Source: an uncultured Lachnospiraceae bacterium (GTDB lineage Bacteria; Bacillota; Clostridia; Lachnospirales; Lachnospiraceae). From it: DNA of 43,811 nucleotides. Under the pieces are notes generated by a model that ran no database searches, had not been told where the DNA came from, and saw nothing but the letters and a program-made list of their open reading frames with translations. Position numbers and translations under genes: made by a program. The first letter of the stretch is position 1, and every line of letters begins with the position of its first letter. This document shows positions 8,608 to 17,102 of the stretch, one piece after another. The stretch spans positions 1 through 43,811 of the forward strand of contig CALWMI010000037.1 in the NCBI GenBank assembly GCA_944381745.1. The letters run 5' to 3'.

Positions 8608-9513
8608 CTACATCTCATCATAAATTTTCTGGTATTCCGGCTTCTCCGCCTCAGAAATCCTTACAAAGTGAAGGAAAGGCCATCTCTTCTCCAGGGGAGG
8701 GACGCCGGTGTAGCCCTTGGTGCGGCACAGGACAACGAGAGGCTTGCCCGGGTGCTCCGTGCGGCAGGCGTCTATCACCGCCTGGATATCGTGGCCGTCG
8801 CAGGTGACGCAGGCGGCCCCGAAGGCGCGGAAACGCTCGGCCAGAGGCTCCTCTGTCATCTGGTCCTCGATGGCGCCCTCCACCTGCTGCCCGTTGGCGT
8901 CCACCACCATGACGAAGTTGTCAAGGCGGTAATAGCCTGCGGCCTGGACGCACTCCCATGTCTGGCCCTCCTGGAGCTCCCCGTCCCCCATCAGGCAGTA
9001 GACAAGGCCGGTCTCGCCCTTCATCTTCCTGGCGTGGGCGGTACCAGCGGCGATGGACACCGTAAGGCCCAGGGAGCCGGCGGTGTTCTCAAAGCCGGGA
9101 GAGTGCTCTGCGCCGATCATCTCCATATTCCAGCCGTCCACATTGAACTTCTCCAGGGCGGCGGGGCTGATGCGGCCCACCGCAGCCAGGGCACAGTAGA
9201 TGACCGAGGCGTAGTGGCAGCAGGACACGAAGAAGCGGTCCTTGTCCGGGGCCGGGAGGCCATGGTAGGCGCTTCCCCTCTGGTAATCCATATTGTCCGG
9301 CCCGGGAACACCGGGGAAGGGGATGGCATCCCACTCACCCGCCGATGGGCCGAGGTTGAGTATCTGTGTATACAGTGCGGCGATGATTTCCGCCGAGGAG
9401 CAGGCCTGGGCCAGGTAACAGCCGCCGCTCTGGATGGCGATCCCCAGAATCTGCTTGCGTATCTGGTTGGCAATCTTCTGGGTGTCCGCCAGGGTGTATG
9501 TCGTGCTTTCCAT
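8608..9513 (-). CDS. Transketolase, N-terminal subunit (thiamin diphosphate-binding half)
   Basis: A 301-residue protein with the thiamin-diphosphate motif GDGELQEGQTWE followed by NFVMVVDANGQQVEG, the GDG...N metal and pyrophosphate site of transketolase. The His of HSPGFENTAGSLG lies in the usual active-site loop. The stop is separated from the partner subunit start by 12 bases, so they form one transcription unit. The start codon at 9513 is preceded by GAAAGGAG on the minus strand. Together the two halves make about 630 residues, equal to a one-piece transketolase. Confidence 0.93.
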   Translation of the reverse strand: MESTTYTLADTQKIANQIRKQILGIAIQSGGCYLAQACSSAEIIAALYTQILNLGPSAGEWDAIPFPGVPGPDNMDYQRGSAYHGLPAPDKDRFFVSCCHYASVIYCALAAVGRISPAALEKFNVDGWNMEMIGAEHSPGFENTAGSLGLTVSIAAGTAHARKMKGETGLVYCLMGDGELQEGQTWECVQAAGYYRLDNFVMVVDANGQQVEGAIEDQMTEEPLAERFRAFGAACVTCDGHDIQAVIDACRTEHPGKPLVVLCRTKGYTGVPPLEKRWPFLHFVRISEAEKPEYQKIYDEM

Positions 9514-9555
9514 AAAAAAGGACTCCTTTCTGCAAAAAATCGCTCATTTAGTCAC

Positions 9556-9584
9556 ATTATACCAAATGCCGCGGCAAATGGCCA
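9556..9584 (-). promoter_or_regulatory. Promoter of the transketolase operon with a palindrome in the spacer
   Basis: On the minus strand an extended -10 TGGTATAAT (hexamer at 9561-9556) has a weaker -35 TGGCCA (9584-9579) at 17 bases. Between the hexamers sits a perfect palindrome TGCCGCGGCA (9567-9576), a position where a bound repressor would block RNA polymerase. Confidence 0.6.
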
Positions 9585-9638
9585 GAGGCGGTTTTGGGAT
9601 ATTTTACATGGAAATATCTATGGAAGGACAGGTTTTCG

Positions 9639-9667
9639 TTGAAATTTTTGGAAAGACAGTGTACACT
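9639..9667 (+). promoter_or_regulatory. Promoter of the mutarotase gene
   Basis: TTGAAA (9639-9644), a 17-base spacer and TACACT (9662-9667), about 38 bases before the start codon. It is divergent from the transketolase promoter. Confidence 0.6.
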
Positions 9668-9704
9668 TGAGTCATAAAATGCAAAAAGAAAGGGTGGTTT
9701 TACT

Positions 9705-10142
9705 ATGTTGAAAGGAATTCCTCCGGTACTGTCCCCGGAACTTTTGAAAGTGCTGGCAGAGATGGGGCACGGCGAGACGATCGTCATCGGCGATGCTAAT
9801 TTTGCGGCGGCTTCCATGGCGAAGAACAGCATCCTCGTCCGCTGCGACGGGGTGCGGGCGACGGAGATCATGGACGCGATCCTGACGCTGATGCCGCTGG
9901 ACACGTTTGTGGACGACCCGGTGCTGATCATGGATAAGGAAGCGAAGGACGCGGACCTGGAGTGCCCGGTGTGGGACGAGTTCAAGGCGATCGTGGCCAA
10001 GCATGACGAGAGAGGGGCGGATGCCTGCGGAATGATTTCCAGGGGCAAGTTCTACACGATGGCGAAGAACGCCTACTGCGTCGTAGCTACCACGGAGACG
10101 GCTCTCTATGCCTGCACCATCCTCCAGAAGGGATGCCTGTAA
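9705..10142 (+). CDS. RbsD/FucU family sugar mutarotase
   Basis: A 145-residue protein of the RbsD/FucU fold, which interconverts the anomers of free sugars after uptake. The family signature is seen as AEMGHGETIVIGDANFAAAS near residues 18-37, with the catalytic-type His in GHG. The C-terminal YCVVATTETALYACTILQKG matches the FucU subgroup (fucose-type) better than RbsD. The gene lies directly upstream of the sugar importer and divergent from the transketolases, consistent with preparing an imported reducing sugar for a kinase. AAAGGGTGG precedes the ATG. Its exact sugar is not known. Confidence 0.87.
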   Translation: MLKGIPPVLSPELLKVLAEMGHGETIVIGDANFAAASMAKNSILVRCDGVRATEIMDAILTLMPLDTFVDDPVLIMDKEAKDADLECPVWDEFKAIVAKHDERGADACGMISRGKFYTMAKNAYCVVATTETALYACTILQKGCL

Positions 10143-10194
10143 AACTGTAAAAGTAAAAAAATGTAAAATTCCCAGGAATTTCCCAGTATTTTGG

Positions 10195-10228
10195 ACAGCG
10201 GCCGTCCGTGTGTACGGCCGCTGTTTTG
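10195..10228 (+). terminator. Rho-independent terminator after the mutarotase gene
   Basis: Arms ACAGCGGCCGT (10195-10205) and ACGGCCGCTGT (10214-10224) pair perfectly around an 8-base loop and are followed by TTTTG. An A-rich stretch lies between here and the next promoter. Confidence 0.85.
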
Positions 10229-10299
10229 TCACTATGCATAATGCAAAAGAAGAAAAAACAAAAAAAACAAAAAAATCAAAAAGAACAGGGATATTTCTG

Positions 10300-10328
10300 T
10301 TTACAAATTTGGTGAAAAGTGCTAATAT
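10300..10328 (+). promoter_or_regulatory. Promoter of the sugar importer operon, overlapping a TTTACAAAT element
   Basis: TTTACA (10300-10305), a 17-base spacer and TAATAT (10323-10328) lie about 50 bases before the binding-protein start. The -35 region reads GTTTACAAAT; its complement ATTTGTAAAC nearly equals the repeat unit at the RuBisCO-like gene promoter, so a shared regulator site is plausible. Confidence 0.6.
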
Positions 10329-10380
10329 AGACGTACCGAGGACAAGAACCTTGGGAAAATAAACAAAGGGAGGATGAACA

Positions 10381-11619
10381 ATGAAGAAGAAACTGATTGC
10401 TACTTTACTTGCAGTAGCGATGGTGCTGAGCCTTGTTGCCTGCAGCTCCAGCGATTCCGCTGAGACAGACGCAGACGCAGCAACCGAGGAAGATGCAGCG
10501 GAAGAGGACGCTGCGGCTGAGGACGACGCGGCAGCAGAAGAGGATGCTGCGGCTGGCTCCGTAGAGTCCCCTGTAGCTGGCAAGAAGATCGCTTACATCA
10601 TGCTGATGAGCCCGGCTACCATCTTCAACATGTGGTCCGAGTCCTTCACAGAGACTGCTGAGGCTCTGGGAATGACAGCAGACACCTTCTTCTGCGCAGA
10701 CAATGCAGAGGAGTGGCAGACCCGTATCGAGACATGCGCAGCTGCCGGCTATGACGGACTGATGGTGTCCCACGGCGGACAGGAGTATGCTTGGGAGTTC
10801 CTGAGCGGCATCCTGGAGCAGTATCCGGATCTGAAGATCGTAACCTTCGACACACCTTTCAAGGATGAGAACGGCGAAGTTGCCAAGATCGAAGGCGTAA
10901 CACAGTTCTTCCAGCAGGACGCTGGCTTCGCTGCTGACCTGGTTGAGTACCTGATGGCTCTTCCGGAGAACGCTGAGAAGGTAGAGGCAGGCGAGCCGAT
11001 CAACATCCTGCAGGTACAGCAGGGCGCTGGCTACAACAGCCCGTTCGACCGTCGCCAGACAGGCTATCAGCCTTATGAGGACGAGGGCAAGATCGTTACC
11101 GTTGAGCGTATCGCTCCCACCGACGACCAGAATGCTACCTCCTCCATGCGTGACGTGACAACCGCTACGCTGGCGAAGTACACCGATGATGAGATCGATG
11201 GAATCTGGTGCTGCTACGATGCATATGCACAGGGCGTATACCAGGCTCTGGCTGAGCTTGACCGCGACATCCCGATGGTATCTGTAGATATCTCCAACGA
11301 GGACATTCAGTTCATGCAGGAAGAGGGATCTCAGTGGAAGGCTTGCGCAACCACCAACTGGACATCCAACGGCGAATTCGCTTGCCGTATCCTTGCCCTT
11401 GAGCTGGCTGACCAGTACGAGGACATCGCTGCTGCTTCCTGCTACTATGAGGAGATCGGCGATTGGCTTGAGATTCCGTCCAGCATCATTACCCAGGAGC
11501 AGGTAACCTCTCAGGAGGGCATCACGATTGAGAACGTCGGCGAAGTTGCAGACGAGAGCTACAGCGATGTTTCCTGGATGCCGACCTGCGATTGGATGGT
11601 TGAGCTTCTTGGCCACTAA
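10381..11619 (+). CDS. Sugar ABC transporter substrate-binding lipoprotein
   Basis: A 412-residue type I periplasmic-binding-like protein of the ribose/galactose family. The signal peptide ends in the lipobox SLVAC (Cys21), so it is anchored outside the membrane. Residues 22-56 are a low-complexity Ala/Asp/Glu tether. The binding domain begins at KKIAYIMLMSPATIFNMW and includes YDGLMVSHGG and DDEIDGIWCCYDAYAQGVYQALAE, typical of sugar-binding members. A very good ribosome binding site (GGGAGGATG) precedes the ATG. The genomic setting next to methylthioribose-type kinase and isomerase suggests a free pentose derivative as ligand; this is inference. Confidence 0.93.
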   Translation: MKKKLIATLLAVAMVLSLVACSSSDSAETDADAATEEDAAEEDAAAEDDAAAEEDAAAGSVESPVAGKKIAYIMLMSPATIFNMWSESFTETAEALGMTADTFFCADNAEEWQTRIETCAAAGYDGLMVSHGGQEYAWEFLSGILEQYPDLKIVTFDTPFKDENGEVAKIEGVTQFFQQDAGFAADLVEYLMALPENAEKVEAGEPINILQVQQGAGYNSPFDRRQTGYQPYEDEGKIVTVERIAPTDDQNATSSMRDVTTATLAKYTDDEIDGIWCCYDAYAQGVYQALAELDRDIPMVSVDISNEDIQFMQEEGSQWKACATTNWTSNGEFACRILALELADQYEDIAAASCYYEEIGDWLEIPSSIITQEQVTSQEGITIENVGEVADESYSDVSWMPTCDWMVELLGH

Positions 11620-11673
11620 TCCGTTTTGGATGCGGTTGAATGATTCTGTCATTATTTAAAAAGTTTTAAACTT

Positions 11674-11707
11674 CATGGGACGCTGGGGTTGCACCCGGTG
11701 TCCCATG
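11674..11707 (+). promoter_or_regulatory. Intercistronic stem-loop between binding protein and ATPase
   Basis: CATGGGAC (11674-11681) pairs with GTCCCATG (11700-11707), with further pairing inside. There is no T-run. In ABC import operons such a structure usually stabilises the binding-protein message or partly terminates, so that the binding protein is made in excess. Confidence 0.7.
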
Positions 11708-11753
11708 ATTTCAGATTAACTCAGAAACGAGCGAGAACGGAGTTGTGGAAATT

Positions 11754-13283
11754 ATGGATAAAATTACACTTGGAACCAGAAAAGTTTCCATCGAGTTCCC
11801 CGGCGTGAAGGCACTCTCTGATGTTGATTTCGAGATCAGCACTGGTACGATTCATGCCGTTATGGGTGCTAACGGCGCCGGTAAATCGACCTTGATGAAG
11901 GTTCTTGCCGGATCGAATCCTGGATATACCGGTGACGTATTGTACAATGGGCAGCCTGTGGAAGTCAGGACGCCAATGGCGGCTAAGAAGCTTGGTATCC
12001 AGATTGTGTATCAGGAAGTGGATATGGCTCTCATGCCGAACTTAACCGTAGCGGAAAACGTTATGTTCAACGACATCGTCATGAACATGAAGGGCAAGCT
12101 TTTCGTGGACTACGGAAAGCTGCGCAGGGAAGCGAAGAAAGTGCTGGAGGAGCTGAAGATCAACATCGACGTGCGCCAGATCTGCGGCAAGCTGTCGCTG
12201 GCACAGAAGCAGATGGTGCTGATCGCGCGGGCAATCCAGAACTCCTGTAACTTCCTTATTTTGGACGAGCCCACAGCGCCGCTGTCTGATACCGAGACGG
12301 AGGAGCTGTTCCGGGTTGTCAAACATTTGAGAGAGACGCAGAATATTGCGATCATATTCATCACACACCGTATCCACGAGATCCTGCGCATCTGTGACAG
12401 CTACACAGTGATGCGCAACGGCGAGATCGTAGATACGACCCCTATCACCGAGGCGACGACCTCCAAGGAGATTGTCGAGAAGATGTTAGGACGTTCATTT
12501 GAAGAAAACTTCCCCAAGGAAGTCTGCGAAATCGGCGAGAAGGCACTGGTCATCGAGAACCTCACCGAGCGCGAGGGCCGGGTGAAGGACATCAACATGT
12601 ATGTGCGCAGGGGCGAGATCGTCGGCCTGGCCGGCCTGGTGGGCGGCGGCAAGACGGAGCTGTGCAAGACCATCTTCGGCGCGTACAAGAAAGCGTCCGG
12701 CAAGATCACCATGAACGGCAAGGAACTTCGGATCAAGAAGCCTGCGGACGCGGTGAAGAACCGGCTGGCGCTTGTGCCGGAGGAGCGGCGTAAGGAGGGT
12801 GTCCTGGTGGCAGAGACCGTCACCTTCAACCTGGCGGCGGCCTGTCTGAACCGCTTCTGCCACCTGTCCTTCGTCAATGACGGGGCGGCGGCGAAGAACG
12901 CGGACAAATATGTGAAGGAGCTGGGTGTGAAGACGCCTTCCATCCGGCAGAGAGTCGCTTTCCTCTCCGGAGGAAACCAGCAGAAGGTCGTCGTGGGCAA
13001 GTGGCTGGCGGCAGACTGCGACGTGTACATATTTGACGAGCCGACGAAGGGCGTCGACGTCGGGGCAAAGCAGGAGATCTTCCGCCTGATCAACGATATT
13101 GCCAAGGCGGGCAACTGCGTGATCTATGCGACATGCGAGAACTCGGAGCTTCTGTCCATCACAGACCGCATGTACGTCATGTTTGACGGCAAGATTATGG
13201 CGGAGCTGGAGACGGCGAAGACGGACGAGGCAGAAATTATGCACTATGCGACAGGCGCCACCGAAGCGTACGCCGCAAGCTGA
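11754..13283 (+). CDS. Sugar ABC transporter ATP-binding protein (RbsA/MglA type, two ABC domains)
   Basis: A 509-residue double ABC ATPase that powers uptake of the sugar. The first domain has Walker A GANGAGKST (residues 38-46), a relaxed signature LSLAQKQM and Walker B FLILDEPTAPLS. The second has the degenerate Walker A GLVGGGKTEL but an intact signature LSGGNQQKV and Walker B VYIFDEPTKGVDVG, the normal asymmetry of this family. The start at ATG 11754 is preferred over the GTG nine bases upstream because of spacing from GGAG. It lies between the binding protein and the permease. Confidence 0.95.
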   Translation: MDKITLGTRKVSIEFPGVKALSDVDFEISTGTIHAVMGANGAGKSTLMKVLAGSNPGYTGDVLYNGQPVEVRTPMAAKKLGIQIVYQEVDMALMPNLTVAENVMFNDIVMNMKGKLFVDYGKLRREAKKVLEELKINIDVRQICGKLSLAQKQMVLIARAIQNSCNFLILDEPTAPLSDTETEELFRVVKHLRETQNIAIIFITHRIHEILRICDSYTVMRNGEIVDTTPITEATTSKEIVEKMLGRSFEENFPKEVCEIGEKALVIENLTEREGRVKDINMYVRRGEIVGLAGLVGGGKTELCKTIFGAYKKASGKITMNGKELRIKKPADAVKNRLALVPEERRKEGVLVAETVTFNLAAACLNRFCHLSFVNDGAAAKNADKYVKELGVKTPSIRQRVAFLSGGNQQKVVVGKWLAADCDVYIFDEPTKGVDVGAKQEIFRLINDIAKAGNCVIYATCENSELLSITDRMYVMFDGKIMAELETAKTDEAEIMHYATGATEAYAAS

Positions 13284-13321
13284 TAAAGCGAGACTTTCCA
13301 TAGTACTGGAGGAATTAAAAG

Positions 13322-14323
13322 ATGCAGATAAATAAGAGTAAAGCGAAATTTTTGGTGGACTGGGCTGCCGTCATGGTACTGATTATCTCCGTCATCGTGT
13401 TCACAGCGATGAGAGGGACGGCATTCTTCTCCTTTGCGAACCTGATCAACATCCTGAGAGCCGTGTCTGCGGTGACCATCTTCGCCCTGGCGGCGACGGT
13501 GTCCATGGCGCCGGACGGCTTCGATATGGCGGCTGGAACGCTGGGTTCCTTCTGCGCGTATGTGTTCGCATCCCTGTTCCTGTGGTTCGCGATGCCCCTG
13601 TGGCTGTCCGTTTTCCTGACCATCATCTTTGCGATGATCATGTACCTGCTGAACATGTTCCTGATCCTTGTCTGCAAGGTTCCGGACATGCTTGCTACCT
13701 GCGCCTTGCAGTTTGTCCATCAGGGATTGGGACTTGCCTACACGGGCGGCGGCGCGATTTCCGCAGGCATGAGCACGGCAGCCTGGGCGGAGGCCCTGAA
13801 GGGCGGAGACAACACCCCGCTGCGCAGCGGCTGGACAGAGGCTTCCCAGAATATCGGTAAATCCCCGTACATCATCATCATCATGCTGATCTGCGTGGCG
13901 ATCTGCTTCGTCCTTCTGGAGAGGACGAAATACGGGCGCTACCTGTACGCTATGGGCGGCAACAAGACAGCAGCGAAGCTGTCCGGTATCGACGTGAAGA
14001 AGATGCGTTTCATGGCAGGTATGTTTGCCGCAGCATTCATCGCCGTAGGCGGTATCGTGGTCTGCTCCCGTAACTCGGCGGCGCAGGTCAACGGCTCTGA
14101 CAGCTACCTGATGAACTCCCTGGCAGCCGTATTCATCGGCCGTTCCGTAGGAGGAAGGGAGAAATACAATGCGATAGGAACGGTGATCGGGGCAATCCTG
14201 ATCACGACGCTGGAAAATGGTATGACAATGTGCGGTGTGCCTTACTACATACTGCCGGCTATGAAGGGCGCGGTTCTCTGCCTGGCTCTCGTTGCGGCAT
14301 ACATTACAACCAAGGAGGATTAA
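13322..14323 (+). CDS. Sugar ABC transporter permease (RbsC type)
   Basis: A 333-residue integral membrane protein of the ribose-type permease family, forming the channel as a homodimer. Hydrophobic helices occupy most of the length. Conserved-looking segments are TVSMAPDGFDMAAGTLGSF near residue 60 and ERTKYGRYLYAMGGNKTAAKLSGIDV, the cytoplasmic loop that contacts the ATPase. TGGAGGAA precedes the start by the normal distance. It is the last gene of the importer operon, followed by a clear terminator. Confidence 0.94.
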   Translation: MQINKSKAKFLVDWAAVMVLIISVIVFTAMRGTAFFSFANLINILRAVSAVTIFALAATVSMAPDGFDMAAGTLGSFCAYVFASLFLWFAMPLWLSVFLTIIFAMIMYLLNMFLILVCKVPDMLATCALQFVHQGLGLAYTGGGAISAGMSTAAWAEALKGGDNTPLRSGWTEASQNIGKSPYIIIIMLICVAICFVLLERTKYGRYLYAMGGNKTAAKLSGIDVKKMRFMAGMFAAAFIAVGGIVVCSRNSAAQVNGSDSYLMNSLAAVFIGRSVGGREKYNAIGTVIGAILITTLENGMTMCGVPYYILPAMKGAVLCLALVAAYITTKED

Positions 14324-14374
14324 TCCGGATATTGTCGCTGCCTCTCATTGCAGGCAAAGACAGAAGAGGAATGG

Positions 14375-14411
14375 AACAGGGCGCTGTGAGGATTTGCAGC
14401 GCCCTGTTTTG
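14375..14411 (+). terminator. Rho-independent terminator after the importer operon
   Basis: AACAGGGCGCTG (14375-14386) pairs perfectly with CAGCGCCCTGTT (14397-14408), followed by TT. The 345 bases from 14324 to 14668 hold this terminator, the operator-like repeats and the promoter of mtnK and otherwise nothing I can identify. Confidence 0.88.
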
Positions 14412-14520
14412 AATCATACACCTGGCAAGCAGCCATCACATCTGCGCGAATGGGCATTTGCAGGGTGAAGAAGATGGAGATTTCCGCTTTTTTGAATTAG
14501 CACGTAATTTCAAGTTGTTT

Positions 14521-14550
14521 TTTGTTGCTATTTGTTGACTTTTGACCGGT
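14521..14550. promoter_or_regulatory. Candidate operator: three 10-bp direct units overlapping the mtnK promoter
   Basis: TTTGTTGCTA (14521), TTTGTTGACT (14531) and TTTGACCGGT (14541) stand head to tail with exact 10-base spacing, on one face of the helix, and cover the -35 element. Comparable units occur upstream of dhaK and at the RuBisCO-like gene promoter. A DeoR-family repressor gene is 2.6 kb downstream. The role is inferred. Confidence 0.5.
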
Positions 14551-14563
14551 TCTGTTTTACAAT
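14535..14563 (+). promoter_or_regulatory. Promoter of mtnK-mtnA
   Basis: TTGACT (14535-14540), a 17-base spacer and TACAAT (14558-14563). The transcript would have a leader of about 100 bases. Confidence 0.8.
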
Positions 14564-14668
14564 GAATTTACAATAGATGGAAGAGGACAAAGTTCCTGCG
14601 CCAGTGTAAAGACAGGCCGGGCGAGCCGGGGATAGCATGAAATATTAAAGATATGGAGGTAAGGAACT

Positions 14669-15886
14669 ATGGCGAACTTTGACACTTATTTTCTGATGAA
14701 AGAGAACGACGCAATCGAGTATGCGAAGGCGAAGGTCCCTCAGAAGAACTGGGACGAGGCCACGATGGAGTGCAAGGAGATTGGCGACGGCAACCTGAAC
14801 TATGTGTTCAAGGTGAAGGACGCCAAGGGCAACAGCGTCATCGTGAAGCAGGCCGGCATCGAGCTGCGCATCTCTAAGGATATGAAGATTGACACAGACA
14901 GGAACCGCGTGGAGTCCGAGATCCTGCTTCTGTACGGCAAGCTGGCTCCCGGGCTGGTGCCGGAGATTTATGACTATGACACCGTGATGTGCGCCTGCTG
15001 TATGGAGGATCTGTCTGACCACGAGGTGATGCGCGGAGCGATGATCGAGCACAATATCTTCCCGAAATTTGCGGATCAGATTTCCACCTACATGGCAAGG
15101 GTACTGATGGGAACCACGGATGTGGTGATGGACCATCAGGAGAAGAAGAAGCTGCAGAAGAAGTTTATCACCCCGGACCTGTGTGATATCACAGAGCAGC
15201 TGGTTTATACAGAGCCCTACAACGACGAGAGGGGCCGCAACAACGTCTACGCCCCCAACGCGGAGTTCGTGAAGGAGAAGCTCTATGACGACGAGGAGCT
15301 CCACCTGGAAGTGGCTAAGCTGAAGATGGACTTTATGACCAGGGCGCAGTCCCTGATCCACGGCGACCTGCACACCGGCTCGATCTTCATCAACGAGGAC
15401 AGCACGATTGTGTTCGACCCGGAGTTCTGTATGTACGGCCCGATGGGATATGATATCGGCAACGTCATCGCCAACATGATCTTTGCATGGTGCAATGGCG
15501 ATGTGGCGGGAGCAGATGAGTTCTGCAAGTGGGCAGAGTCCGTCATCAAGGATGTGGTCAACATGACGATGGAGAAGATGGACCAGTACTATGACGAGCA
15601 TGTGACGGATACGATGTGCAAGAGCAAGGGCTTCAAGGAGTGGTACATGAAGTCTATCCTGGCGGATACCTCCGCTGTCACCGGCCTGGAGCTTATCCGC
15701 AGGACGGTGGGTATGGCCAACGTCAAGGACATTACCTCCATCGCCGATGAGAAGGCCCGCACCCGCGCAGAGCGCATCTGCATCACTGCAGCCATTGATT
15801 TTATCAAGAACCGCAGCGAGAAGAAGTGCGGCAACTGCTTCCTGAACACGCTGAAGGATGCTGTGGAGGCAGTGGACGCCCAGTAA
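14669..15886 (+). CDS. mtnK: S-methyl-5-thioribose kinase (possibly 5-deoxyribose kinase)
   Basis: A 405-residue kinase of the choline-kinase/APH fold that phosphorylates C1 of 5-methylthioribose. MtnK features are all visible: nucleotide loop EIGDGNLNYVFKV (from residue 37), catalytic SLIHGDLHTGSIF (HGDLHTG at 231-237) and metal-binding FDPEFCMYGPMGYDIGN (DPEF at 250-253). Length is typical. The usual methionine-salvage genes downstream of MtnA (mtnB, C, D or mtnW, X) are absent, and a microcompartment operon follows instead. The physiological sugar may therefore be 5-deoxyribose or both, since related kinases accept it in the DHAP shunt. It has a strong ribosome binding site (GGAGG) and is cotranscribed with mtnA. 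Confidence 0.92.
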   Translation: MANFDTYFLMKENDAIEYAKAKVPQKNWDEATMECKEIGDGNLNYVFKVKDAKGNSVIVKQAGIELRISKDMKIDTDRNRVESEILLLYGKLAPGLVPEIYDYDTVMCACCMEDLSDHEVMRGAMIEHNIFPKFADQISTYMARVLMGTTDVVMDHQEKKKLQKKFITPDLCDITEQLVYTEPYNDERGRNNVYAPNAEFVKEKLYDDEELHLEVAKLKMDFMTRAQSLIHGDLHTGSIFINEDSTIVFDPEFCMYGPMGYDIGNVIANMIFAWCNGDVAGADEFCKWAESVIKDVVNMTMEKMDQYYDEHVTDTMCKSKGFKEWYMKSILADTSAVTGLELIRRTVGMANVKDITSIADEKARTRAERICITAAIDFIKNRSEKKCGNCFLNTLKDAVEAVDAQ

Positions 15887-15963
15887 GCGTCCCGGCCTGT
15901 GTGCCGCAGCGGCGGCGGAGGCGCCGCAGGTTTTCAACATGCAGAAAGGAGAGGAAATCTGTA

Positions 15964-17073
15964 ATGGAAAATGCATTGAATCTGGACACCGTTGTTCTCG
16001 CAGAGAACGAGGAGGATATGATTATTCTTGACCAGACCCTGCTGCCCAATGAGACGAAGTACCTGACTCTCAACAAGGCGGAGGACATCTGGGAGGCAAT
16101 CTACAAGCTTCGCGTCAGAGGGGCGCCGGCCATCGGCGTGGCGGGGGCGTATGGATATTACGTGCTGGCCCGCCAGTTTGACACGGAGGATATGGACGAG
16201 TTTGTGAAGAAGTGCACGGAGATGATGGAGTACCTGAACTCCTCCCGCCCCACAGCGGTGAACCTGAGCTGGGCGCTGAACCGTATGCACGAAGTTCTCC
16301 TGAGCGAGAAGGAAGGCAAGACCGTGGCGCAGATGAAGGAGCGCCTGAAGGAGGAGGCCAACGCTGTCCGCGAGGAGGATATACAGATCAGCCGGAATAT
16401 CGGGGCCTATGGATATGAGCTCCTGAAGGCTATGGGAGACGAGGTGGGCATCATGACCCACTGCAACGCTGGAACCCTGGCTACCGCCAAGTACGGCACT
16501 GCCCTGGCGCCGGTGTACATCGCCCTGGAGAACGGCTGGGATCCGAAGAAGATCCATGTGTACTGCGACGAGACAAGGCCGCTGCTGCAGGGGGCCAGGC
16601 TGTCCGCCTATGAGATGCAGGCGGCGGGTGTGGACACCTACGTGCAGTGCGACAACATGGCCTCCTACACGATGAAGTCCGGCAAGATCGGCATCATCTT
16701 CGTGGGCTGCGACCGCGTGGCTGCCAACGGGGATTTCGCCAACAAGATCGGCACCAGCGGGGTGGCGATTATCGCTAAGCATTACGGGATCCCGTTCTAT
16801 GTGTGCGCACCGTCTTCCACCATCGACATGACCATGGAGTCGGGGGATGAGATCCATATCGAGCAGCGCAAGCCGGAGGAGGTCACCGAGATGTGGTATA
16901 AGGAGCGCATGGCTCCGGAGGGAGTCGGCGTCGTGAACCCGGCGTTCGACGTGACAGACCACAGCCTGGTGACAGGAATCATCACGGAGAAGGGCATCGC
17001 CTATGCGCCGTTCAAGGAGTCCTTCGAGAAGATGGGGATCAAGCCTGTCACAAAATATGTAGATAAGAAGTAA
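15964..17073 (+). CDS. mtnA: S-methyl-5-thioribose-1-phosphate isomerase (possibly 5-deoxyribose-1-phosphate isomerase)
   Basis: A 369-residue aldose-1-phosphate isomerase of the eIF2B-like family, converting methylthioribose-1-phosphate to methylthioribulose-1-phosphate. Key segments: RGAPAIGVAGAYGYY near residue 52, THCNAGTLAT with catalytic Cys167, DETRPLLQGARLSAYE, and GCDRVAANGDFANKIGT with catalytic Asp250. The open frame extends 46 codons upstream into mtnK, but the ATG at 15964 is preceded by AAAGGAGAGG and starts the homologous sequence. It lies 77 bases after mtnK. A long hairpin follows the stop. Confidence 0.94.
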   Translation: MENALNLDTVVLAENEEDMIILDQTLLPNETKYLTLNKAEDIWEAIYKLRVRGAPAIGVAGAYGYYVLARQFDTEDMDEFVKKCTEMMEYLNSSRPTAVNLSWALNRMHEVLLSEKEGKTVAQMKERLKEEANAVREEDIQISRNIGAYGYELLKAMGDEVGIMTHCNAGTLATAKYGTALAPVYIALENGWDPKKIHVYCDETRPLLQGARLSAYEMQAAGVDTYVQCDNMASYTMKSGKIGIIFVGCDRVAANGDFANKIGTSGVAIIAKHYGIPFYVCAPSSTIDMTMESGDEIHIEQRKPEEVTEMWYKERMAPEGVGVVNPAFDVTDHSLVTGIITEKGIAYAPFKESFEKMGIKPVTKYVDKK

Positions 17074-17102
17074 GCGAAAAGAGATAAAAAGGCCAAGGCA
17101 AA

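Noticed and set aside
7579-9642. A 687-codon plus-strand open frame opposite the transketolase genes
   Set aside because: Antisense shadow of two genes with clear thiamin-diphosphate motifs; the translated product has no recognisable domain or ribosome binding site.
14669-17073. Classical methionine salvage pathway
   Set aside because: Only mtnK and mtnA are found; dehydratase, enolase-phosphatase and dioxygenase genes are missing, and the last needs oxygen.
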